The notes under the pieces are model-generated. The model was not told where the DNA came from and ran no database searches. It was given only the letters and a program-made list of their open reading frames with translations. Shown in pieces: positions 17,091 through 24,906 of a stretch of DNA of 64,000 bases. The stretch lies in the NCBI GenBank assembly GCA_017503375.1, contig JAFVTF010000011.1:1-64000 (forward strand), in the 5' to 3' direction. Numbering within the stretch: the first letter of the stretch is position 1; each line of letters begins with the position of its first letter. A program made the translations under genes and the position numbers. This DNA is from Lentisphaeria bacterium (lineage in GTDB: Bacteria > Verrucomicrobiota > Lentisphaeria > Victivallales > UBA1829).

Positions 17091-17411
17091 TCAGAGACCG
17101 AGCTTTGCTTCGATTTCTTCCGCAGTCATGTAACCGATCAAACGTTCTGCAAGCTGTCCGTTTTTATAAAAGAACATGGCAGGAATATTGTTGACACCGA
17201 GAGATGCCGCAATGGAAATGTTTTCCTGATCGCTTGTGACTTCCACTTTTCCGACAATGATATCGGGGTGAGCGGCAGCCAGTTTTTCCAGTTCCGGAGC
17301 GAGTTTCATGCAGGGACCGCACCAGGATGCCCAGAAATCAATGAGAACAGCCTTTTCTGTCTGTGTTGTGAGTTTTTCAAATGAGGCTTTGTTGAGATGT
17401 ACGACTTCCAT
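17091..17411 (-). CDS. trxA: Thioredoxin
   Basis: 106 aa. Canonical thioredoxin fold with the redox motif WCGPC (Cys31, Cys34) in LIDFWASWCGPC and the cis-proline loop NNIPAMFFYKNG. Cytoplasmic disulfide reductase. ATG 17411 is chosen over a GTG two codons upstream because AAGGAG lies 8 nt before it. It begins 2 nt after the stop of the FTR-like gene, so the two are one operon and probably partners. A thioredoxin reductase gene is present separately at 40337. Confidence 0.95.
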   Translation of the reverse strand: MEVVHLNKASFEKLTTQTEKAVLIDFWASWCGPCMKLAPELEKLAAAHPDIIVGKVEVTSDQENISIAASLGVNNIPAMFFYKNGQLAERLIGYMTAEEIEAKLGL

Positions 17412-17413
17412 AA

Positions 17414-17623
17414 TCACTTCTCCTTATAAAAAAGTTTACAGTAACAATATCCTTCAAAGTCCGGATTTTTGATCTGTTCCTGAAATTCTTTGCAGATGCA
17501 GACATTTTCCGGAGTATGGAGAAGCCGGCACGGACAATAGCCTCCGGTTTTCTCCAGAGCGTTTTTGATTTTTTCCACAAGAGCGGAATCTTCGTTGTAA
17601 CGGACATTATCGGGGAGCTGCAT
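17414..17623 (-). CDS. Ferredoxin-thioredoxin reductase catalytic-chain-like protein
   Basis: 69 aa with three Cys-X-Cys pairs: CPC (30-32), CIC (42-44) and CYC (60-62), in the context YCPCRLLHTPENVCICKEF. This is the pattern of the FTR catalytic subunit, which uses a [4Fe-4S] cluster next to a redox disulfide to reduce thioredoxin with electrons from ferredoxin. Spacing between pairs (9 and 15 residues) differs from the plant enzyme (16 and 8), so it belongs to a divergent small subfamily. Its adjacency to trxA strongly supports an electron-transfer role. No variable subunit is seen. Confidence 0.75.
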   Translation of the reverse strand: MQLPDNVRYNEDSALVEKIKNALEKTGGYCPCRLLHTPENVCICKEFQEQIKNPDFEGYCYCKLFYKEK

Positions 17624-17712
17624 TTTTTCATCCTTTCCGTTGAATTTTCAGGAAATATACTCATTAGACAACGGAATTCAAGGACTTTTTTCCAAAAAAA
17701 TAGAAAAACAGC

Positions 17713-17740
17713 TTGAAAAAGGGAAAAAATATGATATAAT
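17713..17740 (+). promoter_or_regulatory. Promoter of cimA
   Basis: TTGAAA (17713-17718), 16 nt, then a perfect TATAAT (17735-17740), with a roughly 50-nt leader. I see no leader peptide or riboswitch in it. Confidence 0.65.
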
Positions 17741-17796
17741 TTCAAAGTTAGCATATTCGCTCCATAGGAAAAAATCGCAACACAGGTTTTCTTTTG

Positions 17797-19380
17797 ATGA
17801 ACGAACAGGTTTTGATTTATGATACAACGTTGAGAGACGGCTCTCAGGCGGAAGGGATCACATTGTCCAGAAATGACAAATTGCGGATCGCAGAACGTCT
17901 GGATCGTCTTGGCGTAACTTATATTGAAGGCGGTTGGCCCGGTTCCAATCCGAAAGATGTTGAGTTCTTTCAGGAAGTAAAGAAACTCAACTTGAAACAT
18001 TCCAAAATAGCTGCATTCGGCAGTACCAGACGGGCAAAAAACCGTCCGGAAGAAGATGATAATCTCCGTCTGCTTCTGGAATCTGAAGCGCCTGTTGTGA
18101 CGATTTTCGGAAAATCCTGGCTTCTGCATGTGACAGATGTTCTGCGGGTCACTCCGGAACAGAATCTGGAAATGATTCAGGACAGTTGTGCTTATCTTTC
18201 TGCCGCCGGACGCGAAACCGTGTTTGATGCGGAACATTTCTTTGACGGTTATAAAAATGCTCCGGAATATGCATTGGAAGTCTTGAAACATGCCGCAGCC
18301 GGCGGAGCGTCAACTGTCACCCTTTGCGATACCAACGGCGGATGTCTTCCGGAAGAAATTTATGAGATCACGAAAAAAGTCCGGGAAACATTGCCGGAAA
18401 ATATCGTGATCGGAATCCATTGTCATAATGACTCAGAGCTTGCGACTGCTAACTCTCTGGCTGCAGTTCGTGCCGGAGCCCGTCATATTCAGGGAACGAT
18501 CAACGGATTCGGAGAACGGAGCGGAAACGCCAATCTCTGTTCCATTATTGCCAACCTTGAATTGAAAATGAAAATGCAGTGTTTGCCGGAAGGAAATCTG
18601 GCGACATTGCGCGACTGCAGCCGCTGCGTGGATGAAATTGCAAATATTCATCATGATCCCCGGCTGCCGTATGTCGGCGACAGTGCTTTTGCCCATAAAG
18701 GCGGGATGCATGTGAACGCTGTGGAAAAGAATCCGACGACGTTTGAACATATTGCACCGGAAGCGGTTGGCAACAGACGGCGGATTCTGGTTTCTGACCT
18801 TTCCGGAAAGAGCAATCTCGGAATGAAAGCAAAAGAGCTTGGTCTGGAAGCAGCACCGGAAAAACTGATGTCCGCATTGACCGAAATCAAACGCCGTGAA
18901 AATCTGGGCTATGAATATGAATTGGCGGAGGCCTCTTTTGCATTGCTTCTGGAAAAGGAAACCGGAGAATACCATCCGTTCTTTGAACACCTCGGATTCC
19001 GTGTTTCAGTGGAAAAACGCGGCGGAATGGATCGTATTTCTGAAGCGACAGTGAAGTTGAAAGTTGGCGATGAAGAAAGTCTGGTTGCAGCGGAAAGTTC
19101 ATCCGGACCTGTGAACGCACTTGATACGGCTCTGCGGAAAGCTCTGGTTCCGTTCTATCCGGAATTGAAAGGAATGAGCCTGCTGGACTACAAGGTCCGT
19201 ATTTTGAGCGGCGATAACGGTACGGCTGCGAAGACCCGTGTTTTGATTGAATCCGGAACTCCCGGAAAGCAATCCTGGGTAACAGTCGGAGTCAGCGAAA
19301 ATATTATTGATGCATCCTATGAGGCAATTGTTGATTCTGTGGAATACGCATTGCTGATGCATAGAAAGAATGAGAAATGA
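17797..19380 (+). CDS. cimA: (R)-citramalate synthase
   Basis: 527 aa. N-terminal DRE-TIM aldolase domain (IYDTTLRDGSQAEGI, metal motif HCHNDSELA, GTINGFGERSGNANL), a middle linker, and a C-terminal LeuA-type allosteric dimer domain (about residues 390-520). Condenses pyruvate with acetyl-CoA to citramalate, giving 2-oxobutyrate for isoleucine without threonine deaminase. The long form with HVNAVEKNPTTFEHI matches the citramalate-synthase subfamily better than 2-isopropylmalate synthase. The start is uncertain: ATG 17797 or the adjacent TTG 17794, and no good ribosome site is visible. Confidence 0.9.
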   Translation: MNEQVLIYDTTLRDGSQAEGITLSRNDKLRIAERLDRLGVTYIEGGWPGSNPKDVEFFQEVKKLNLKHSKIAAFGSTRRAKNRPEEDDNLRLLLESEAPVVTIFGKSWLLHVTDVLRVTPEQNLEMIQDSCAYLSAAGRETVFDAEHFFDGYKNAPEYALEVLKHAAAGGASTVTLCDTNGGCLPEEIYEITKKVRETLPENIVIGIHCHNDSELATANSLAAVRAGARHIQGTINGFGERSGNANLCSIIANLELKMKMQCLPEGNLATLRDCSRCVDEIANIHHDPRLPYVGDSAFAHKGGMHVNAVEKNPTTFEHIAPEAVGNRRRILVSDLSGKSNLGMKAKELGLEAAPEKLMSALTEIKRRENLGYEYELAEASFALLLEKETGEYHPFFEHLGFRVSVEKRGGMDRISEATVKLKVGDEESLVAAESSSGPVNALDTALRKALVPFYPELKGMSLLDYKVRILSGDNGTAAKTRVLIESGTPGKQSWVTVGVSENIIDASYEAIVDSVEYALLMHRKNEK

Positions 19381-19754
19381 AACGGCATTTTATCATATTC
19401 GGTTTGATTTTCAGTGTGATTTTCGGTGCATATCTTACACCAGCGCCTGAAGCGAAAGCGATTGACCCTGTTACGATTGCAATTCTTACCCCGATTGCGA
19501 TCAAAGCGGCTCAGATTGCGGCGCCTTATGTTTTGCGCGGGTTGAAGAATATGGCCATTGCCGCATCCAAAACTTTACCGGATTTTGTTAATTTGCTTAA
19601 ACTGCCGTTAGGTCTTTTATTGGCCACGATTGGAGCTCCCTTCGGAACATTCAAACGTGGATGTGTTTATATTGGACATGGTTGTATTGCGCCGTTCCAG
19701 CTTGCCTGGCATTTATTATGTGTTCCATTCGCCCTGTTTAAGATAACAAGGTAG
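19377..19754 (+). CDS. Small hydrophobic exported/membrane protein
   Basis: 125 aa, starting in an ATGA overlap with cimA. An N-terminal signal-like segment (MKRHFIIFGLIFSVIFGAYLTPAPEAKA) is followed by two or three more hydrophobic stretches (VTIAILTPIAIKAAQIAAPYVL, LPLGLLLATIGAPFGTF, PFQLAWHLLCVPFALFKI). Two cysteines (GCVYIGHGC) may pair. No family recognised. Its position after cimA is probably only transcriptional convenience. Confidence 0.65.
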   Translation: MKRHFIIFGLIFSVIFGAYLTPAPEAKAIDPVTIAILTPIAIKAAQIAAPYVLRGLKNMAIAASKTLPDFVNLLKLPLGLLLATIGAPFGTFKRGCVYIGHGCIAPFQLAWHLLCVPFALFKITR

Positions 19755-19779
19755 CGTATTTTGCGTTCAGGGGTGTATT

Positions 19780-20172
19780 GTGCCTTTATCAAAAAAAGAT
19801 GAGGATTCCATTCTGCAGAGCTGGTATGGTCCGGAACGGGCCCTGGATGAGCGTGTTTCCCGGAATCCCCAGTTCCATCCGTTTTCTGATGCACTTGATA
19901 AGTTCATGAAAGGTGTCGTTTCAGAAGGCGCTGTTTTACTGGATCAGATTGTCTCTGAATGGAACGGAATAGTGGGGGCCGCCAATGCAAAACTGTGCCG
20001 TCCTGTATTTTACCGCGATGGGGTTTTGAAGGTGGAGATCAATCATCCTGCGTTCAAACTGGCTCTCGATAATCCGAAAATGAAAACAGCGATCTCCAAC
20101 CGTTTGAATCAGTTGGGGATCGCCTGTGAGACAATTCAGTTTATTCCACCGGGAACAGTCAAAAAACGCTGA
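19780..20172 (+). CDS. DciA-like protein (DUF721)
   Basis: 130 aa. The C-terminal two thirds match the DUF721/DciA pattern: WNGIVGAANAKLCRPVFYRDGVLKVEINHPAFKLALD, then a short helix and IQFIPPG. DciA proteins help load the replicative DNA helicase in bacteria lacking DnaC/DnaI-type loaders. GTG 19780 is the start chosen; the first ATG lies well inside. The last 14 nt overlap the convergent Bat gene, so the two coding ends interlock. Confidence 0.7.
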   Translation: MPLSKKDEDSILQSWYGPERALDERVSRNPQFHPFSDALDKFMKGVVSEGAVLLDQIVSEWNGIVGAANAKLCRPVFYRDGVLKVEINHPAFKLALDNPKMKTAISNRLNQLGIACETIQFIPPGTVKKR

Positions 20173-22660
20173 ATTTTATTCCGTTTAATTGTCCGATTGT
20201 TTCTGCCGGAACCCAGCCGACTGCATTTCCCGCCTTGATTCGGACCCATTTATCTCTGCGTTCACGGATCTCAACGGTTTCTGCAGCTTTCAGTTCATCA
20301 TCATTCAGATAGGCTGAAGAATCGGAGGGAAGCGTTCTGAGACGGACCTTATTAACGAGCACCATTGCTCTGTCCGCAGCATAGGTTGTATGGTACTGGC
20401 TGACCGTCATAGCCGTACCAAGAATGAACAGAACCGCTCCGATTATCGCAATGGGAAGAGTGACTCTGAGATTGAAAAAACGGCGCAGTCCGAATGACAG
20501 CAGCAGGATTGCAATTCCGGATACGGCAAGGATCATCCATTCTCCGGGAGTCATTTGATTTCTGAGATATGCGGGGATATCTGACGGTTTCTGCAAGTCC
20601 CCGGCAGGCGGTAATCCCAGTTCTCTGCGAGTCAGTTCCAGATTCCGGAGAATTTCCATATCGCGTGGTGCAAGAAGATGAGCTCTTTCATAACAGAAGA
20701 GAGCCTTTGCATATTCTTTTTCCTGATAGCAGCAGTTGCCGATATTGTAGAGCAGGGCAGGGGTGGCGCCCTGTTTCTGCAAGATGGCGGTGTACCATTC
20801 TCTTGCAGTACGGAAATTTCCGCTGTCGTATGCCTTGATTGCTGTTTCCTGGTCAGAAAATTCTGCTGCGGAAAGAGCCGCACCGGAGAAACAAAGAATC
20901 AGACAGAGGAGTTTTGCGAGCATTTTCATCAGATTTTGTTTCCTTTCTTCTGAATAGTACGTAGCACCGGGAGCCCATGCTCCTGCGGAAATATTTTTCA
21001 GTTCATCAGCCAGTTCCGGATTTTTCTGTCCGAGCCATTCTGCAGATTCATCCAGAGAAGTGCCGGGAGAGAGGTCCAACGCATTGTTAATATATTCTGA
21101 GATTTCCGGAGCAAGGTTGTAAATCTGTTCTGATTGGGCTTCATTCATCTTCTTGAGCAGAGATTTTTTCTGTTTTTTTGCCAGATTTTTTCTCCGGACA
21201 GCAGTACTTGTTCCTCTCAGGAGAAATGCCAGAATTTCGCAGATGATGACGGCAAGGACTCCTGCTGCCGGGATCCCGATAAGCCAGGCAAGGAAATAAT
21301 TGTTTTGTGCGGAATCCCCGCTGGAAAGTTTTTTCAGATACATGATTCCTGCAAGAGAATGTTCCTGTTTTTCTTCCGGTATCCGTTCCGGAATTGCGCT
21401 GTCAACAACATTATTCCGGCCGGAGACAGGGATGATTCCCGCTGCGGCTTCGACAGTGACTGTTTGTGAAAACGGGGTGATGGTATAAGTCCCGGTTTTA
21501 CTGTTCAAGGTACAGAACTTCAGAGAAATGGGAAGAGTGCCTGTTTTGGTCGGGATCATCGTATAACGGAGCTCAGCAGATTGGTTGTTCTGATTTTTCA
21601 CTGCTTCAGGGGCGTACATTCTGAAGTCCGGAATTTTCAGATCGGGAGTTTTCAGATTTTCCAACCCTCCGGTTCCGGAAATTTTCAGCGTCAGAGTAAT
21701 GGCGTTTCCGACTTTAGAAGTTTTTGCAGAAATTTCGGGAGTGACAGTCCAGTTTCCGACCAATCCGAGCCAGTTTACATCAGTCGGGAGAGTCGGAAGC
21801 GGCTTGATTTCGAGTACAGGAGAAACCGCCCGTGCGGTGTGTCTGACAGTCCGGTAGGAGGAGAAACCCATATTGAAAAAATCATCGAAAAACGGGTCTC
21901 TGCTCATTCTGCTGCTGCGTTGTGACGGAACGGAAATCTGAGTGGGAACTTGAACATTCAACTGCTGTTTTCCGGGGGCGATCATCTTCAGTTCTGTCCG
22001 GAACAGATAGCAGATGTATTCCTTGCCGTCAATCTGCCGGATACCTCTTCTCGGACGGTCGAATCTTGGATTTTCGGGATTGACAGCCTGGTAGTTTCTG
22101 TACAGGACATCATCTTTATCCGAAGAGATTCCGGGATAATCAAGATTGATCTTTGTTCCGCTCAGACAATAGACTTTGATTTCAACGGGAATATATTCTC
22201 CGACGAAGTATGTTCTGTTTTTGCCATCCAGAGAAATTTCAGTGAAAACGGCCTTGTCGATATCCAGTTCCTCATGGTTTCCTGTTTGAAGACTTGCTTT
22301 TTTGACCGTAAACGTCAATGGTTTTATCTTTATTTCTTTTCCGTTTGATTGAACGGCTGTTTCGGGAATGGTGTAAGTCCCCTCCTTTTCAACAACGAAA
22401 GAATACCGTCTTTCAGCGGAAACAGAACGGCGGCCGTTGATAATCTGCTGACGCATGGAGGTTCCGGAGCCCAGCCATGCTATTCCTTTGACAGCTGGTT
22501 GTTTGACAAATGCCGGAGGCGTTGCCGATTGGGAACTGAGGACAAGTTCAGCCGGTTCTCCGGTAACGGGATTCCGGGGGGTTATAAACATTTGTACGGT
22601 ATCGGCAGCCGCGCAAATAACGGCTGTCAGAATCAGAATTACTGTAGAAATCTGTTTCAT
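20159..22660 (-). CDS. BatD-BatE fusion protein
   Basis: 833 aa. Residues 1-about 560 are BatD-like: signal peptide (MKQISTVILILTAVICAAA), oxygen-tolerance beta domains (ITPRNPVTGEPAELVLSS, GTYTIPE), and a membrane helix near 465-490. From Met578 a second signal-peptide-like segment (MKMLAKLLCLILCFSGAALSAA) begins a BatE-like part with TPR motifs (ALLYNIGNCCYQEKEYAKALFCYERAHLLAP), two membrane helices and a C-terminal SH3-like domain (VRLRTLPSDSS, WVRIKAGNAVGWVP). Bat proteins form an envelope complex of poorly known role. The frame is continuous; an internal start at 20929 could also yield free BatE. It lies 4 nt after the BatB-BatC gene. Confidence 0.85.
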   Translation of the reverse strand: MKQISTVILILTAVICAAADTVQMFITPRNPVTGEPAELVLSSQSATPPAFVKQPAVKGIAWLGSGTSMRQQIINGRRSVSAERRYSFVVEKEGTYTIPETAVQSNGKEIKIKPLTFTVKKASLQTGNHEELDIDKAVFTEISLDGKNRTYFVGEYIPVEIKVYCLSGTKINLDYPGISSDKDDVLYRNYQAVNPENPRFDRPRRGIRQIDGKEYICYLFRTELKMIAPGKQQLNVQVPTQISVPSQRSSRMSRDPFFDDFFNMGFSSYRTVRHTARAVSPVLEIKPLPTLPTDVNWLGLVGNWTVTPEISAKTSKVGNAITLTLKISGTGGLENLKTPDLKIPDFRMYAPEAVKNQNNQSAELRYTMIPTKTGTLPISLKFCTLNSKTGTYTITPFSQTVTVEAAAGIIPVSGRNNVVDSAIPERIPEEKQEHSLAGIMYLKKLSSGDSAQNNYFLAWLIGIPAAGVLAVIICEILAFLLRGTSTAVRRKNLAKKQKKSLLKKMNEAQSEQIYNLAPEISEYINNALDLSPGTSLDESAEWLGQKNPELADELKNISAGAWAPGATYYSEERKQNLMKMLAKLLCLILCFSGAALSAAEFSDQETAIKAYDSGNFRTAREWYTAILQKQGATPALLYNIGNCCYQEKEYAKALFCYERAHLLAPRDMEILRNLELTRRELGLPPAGDLQKPSDIPAYLRNQMTPGEWMILAVSGIAILLLSFGLRRFFNLRVTLPIAIIGAVLFILGTAMTVSQYHTTYAADRAMVLVNKVRLRTLPSDSSAYLNDDELKAAETVEIRERRDKWVRIKAGNAVGWVPAETIGQLNGIKFSVF

Positions 22661-22664
22661 AAAA

Positions 22665-24851
22665 TCACCAATCCTTTGTTACTGGAGGGAGTTTTGTATT
22701 TTTGTTCCGGTACATTTTGACAGCATTCCGGAGTTCTTTTTCTTCATCTGCCATCTGTCCAAGAATACTTTCAGCCTGATCTTTATCAATTTCACCTTCC
22801 TGCTGTTCGCCTTTTTTCTGCTGAGGGGCAGATTGCGGCGGCTGCTGAGGTAATTCCTGATTCTGTTTTCCGTTCTGATCTTTCTGATCTTTCTGATCTT
22901 GGTTTTGACCCTGTTTCTGATCTTTTTTATCCTGTTCATTCTTTTTATCGGCTCCCAGAATATCGGATGCTTTTTTCAGATGTTCTTCCGCTTTTTTGTT
23001 TTTATTGCTGTTCTGAGCCTGTTCCGCTTTTTCCAATTCTTCCTTTGCGGATTTTGCCTGTTGTTCCATCTGCTTTTGTCCGGCTTCTTTTGCCATTTTT
23101 TCAAGTTCTTCCGCAGATTGCTTTGCCTGAGATGTCATATCTTTAGCGGATTGCTGCTTCTGATCCTGTTTCTGATCCTGTTTCTGATCCTGTTTCTGAT
23201 CTTGTTTCTGATCCTGTTTCTGATCCTGTTTCTGATCTTGTTTCTGATCTTGTTTCTGATCTTGTTTCTGATTTTCTTTTTTCTGCTGCTGTTGAGCTTG
23301 TTTTGTCTGCTGCTGAGTCTGCTGTTGTTTTTTCAGCAGCTCTTCAATTTTCTTTTTTTCTTCTTCAATTTTTTTTCTCATTTTGAGAAGGAGTGTCTGA
23401 TTTTTTGCCGTTCCAATGGTATTTTCAGAAGAAACCATGCTTTCCTGATAAAATTTTTCAGCGGTTTGCAGCTGTTTCAATGCGGAATCATATTTTTTGA
23501 GAGCTTCTTGCGGCTGCTGAGCCTGCAGCTGTCCCATTGCATTGATCTGATCGGCCAGAGCCCGTTCCTGATAAATGACACCGAGATTCTGATAGATTTT
23601 TCCGGAAAGATCTTTATCAGTCCCGGCTGCCAATGCACGGAGATAGAACTCTTCCGCTGTTTTCAGAGGATCTGTTTTCTGATCTTTGTTTTGCGGAACT
23701 TCAGCTTTTTGTATTTCAACGGCTTTGTTATAGATTTGTTCGGGAGAGAGCGTTTCTTCTGCGGGGACTTGTTGAGATTCCGGTTGAGCTGTTTTTTCCT
23801 GCGCGGAAACAGCGAAGACAGAAGCCAGCAGAATTGCAATCAGTTTCTTTTTCTTTCCCCGCTCAGAGAGACACATCCAGAGGAGAAGGAGCAGGAATGC
23901 GGCCCAGAGCGGATAAGAGAACCGTTCGATTGGCTTTTGCGCTGCGGCAGAAGCATATTCTTCTGCATCAAGTTTCCGGATTCTGTTTTCGATTGCTCTC
24001 AGACCTGTATCTGCTGCAGTGGATCTGACATAGATTCCCCCGGTTTTTCTGGCCAGTTCAATCAGTTGTTTTTCATTCAAAGGACTGTTGACAACATTTC
24101 CTGCGGAATCTTTCAGGATTCGTTCCACGCCTTTTTCATCTTTGTACTGAATGATTGACGGCTGGGACGGGTCGCCGATTCCAACCACAAACAACGGGAT
24201 TTTTTTTGCGGCGAGTTCGTCCAGCACCTTCTGGCTGTTGCCGGAAAGTTCATCACCGTCAGTGATCAGAATGACAGCTCTGTTGATTGCTTCGGCAGCG
24301 GAAAATGCCTCCAAAGCTGTTTTCAGAGCCAGTTCGATATTTGTTCCGCCAATGGGGATCGTTGAGGTGTCCAGATCAGAAATATATTGGAGAAAACTGG
24401 TTTTATCAACTGTTAAAGGACATTCCTGAAATGCGGAACCTGCGAAAGATACAAGTCCGAAGCGGTCGGAAGGATTGAGCTTTACCAATTCTTTTACGAA
24501 CCATTTTGCATGTTCCATTCGGGACGGCTGAACATCCCGGCTCAGCATACTTTTTGAGGTGTCAAAAACGATCATTAAATCTCTTCCGGAACCGGAGATA
24601 TCGACGGTTTCATAATCCCATGCCGGTCTTGCGAGAGCCGTAACGAGACATATCACGATCAGGACAAGAAGGAGAAACCGGAATAACCTCATTCCCGGAG
24701 AGGCAATCACGGAGATTCCATCCGGTTTATCCAGTCCGGTGAGCGACTTCAGAACTTTTATCCTTCTGTACCATGCCGAAATGAAAACAGCTGCCATACA
24801 GGGGAGAATCCATACAAGATGCCAGAACATGTCCGGTGCAAGAAATTTCAT
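22665..24851 (-). CDS. BatB-BatC fusion (VWA domain, TPR, Gln/Lys-rich tail)
   Basis: 728 aa. Two N-terminal membrane helices, then a von Willebrand A domain at about residues 88-270 with the MIDAS motif DTSKS and ITDGDELSG, and a third helix (YPLWAAFLLLLLWMCL). A second signal-like segment follows (KKLIAILLASVFAVSAQ), starting a BatC-like part with TPR units (DLSGKIYQNLGVIYQERA, ALKKYDSALKQLQTAEKFY). The tail is a long Gln/Lys/Asp-rich low-complexity region with nine 12-bp repeats (KQDQ). The expected partners MoxR, DUF58 and BatA are not in the window. ATG 24851 has GGAGGT upstream. Confidence 0.85.
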   Translation of the reverse strand: MKFLAPDMFWHLVWILPCMAAVFISAWYRRIKVLKSLTGLDKPDGISVIASPGMRLFRFLLLVLIVICLVTALARPAWDYETVDISGSGRDLMIVFDTSKSMLSRDVQPSRMEHAKWFVKELVKLNPSDRFGLVSFAGSAFQECPLTVDKTSFLQYISDLDTSTIPIGGTNIELALKTALEAFSAAEAINRAVILITDGDELSGNSQKVLDELAAKKIPLFVVGIGDPSQPSIIQYKDEKGVERILKDSAGNVVNSPLNEKQLIELARKTGGIYVRSTAADTGLRAIENRIRKLDAEEYASAAAQKPIERFSYPLWAAFLLLLLWMCLSERGKKKKLIAILLASVFAVSAQEKTAQPESQQVPAEETLSPEQIYNKAVEIQKAEVPQNKDQKTDPLKTAEEFYLRALAAGTDKDLSGKIYQNLGVIYQERALADQINAMGQLQAQQPQEALKKYDSALKQLQTAEKFYQESMVSSENTIGTAKNQTLLLKMRKKIEEEKKKIEELLKKQQQTQQQTKQAQQQQKKENQKQDQKQDQKQDQKQDQKQDQKQDQKQDQKQDQKQDQKQQSAKDMTSQAKQSAEELEKMAKEAGQKQMEQQAKSAKEELEKAEQAQNSNKNKKAEEHLKKASDILGADKKNEQDKKDQKQGQNQDQKDQKDQNGKQNQELPQQPPQSAPQQKKGEQQEGEIDKDQAESILGQMADEEKELRNAVKMYRNKNTKLPPVTKDW
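23161..23268 (-). repeat. Nine 12-bp tandem units encoding KQDQ
   Basis: Units of TGATCYTGTTTC on the plus strand, varying only at one C/T position, run from 23161 to 23268. Unit length is a multiple of three, so copy-number change alters linker length without frameshift. Confidence 0.95.
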
Positions 24852-24906
24852 AATATTAAACCTCCGCTTTGATTACAGGGGATAGACCGATGATTTCCGG
24901 AAAAGT

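Noticed and set aside
17640-17796. Leader peptide, T-box or riboswitch before cimA
   Set aside because: Only a promoter and a short AT-rich leader are visible; no conserved aptamer blocks or isoleucine-rich leader.
23161-23268. 12-bp repeats as a phase-variation switch
   Set aside because: Unit length is divisible by three, so copy-number change cannot shift the frame.
22899-24158. 419-codon plus-strand open frame opposite the BatB-BatC gene
   Set aside because: Leucine/phenylalanine-rich translation is the complement of a Gln/Lys-rich repeat gene; no ribosome site or family motif, while the opposite strand has VWA and TPR motifs.
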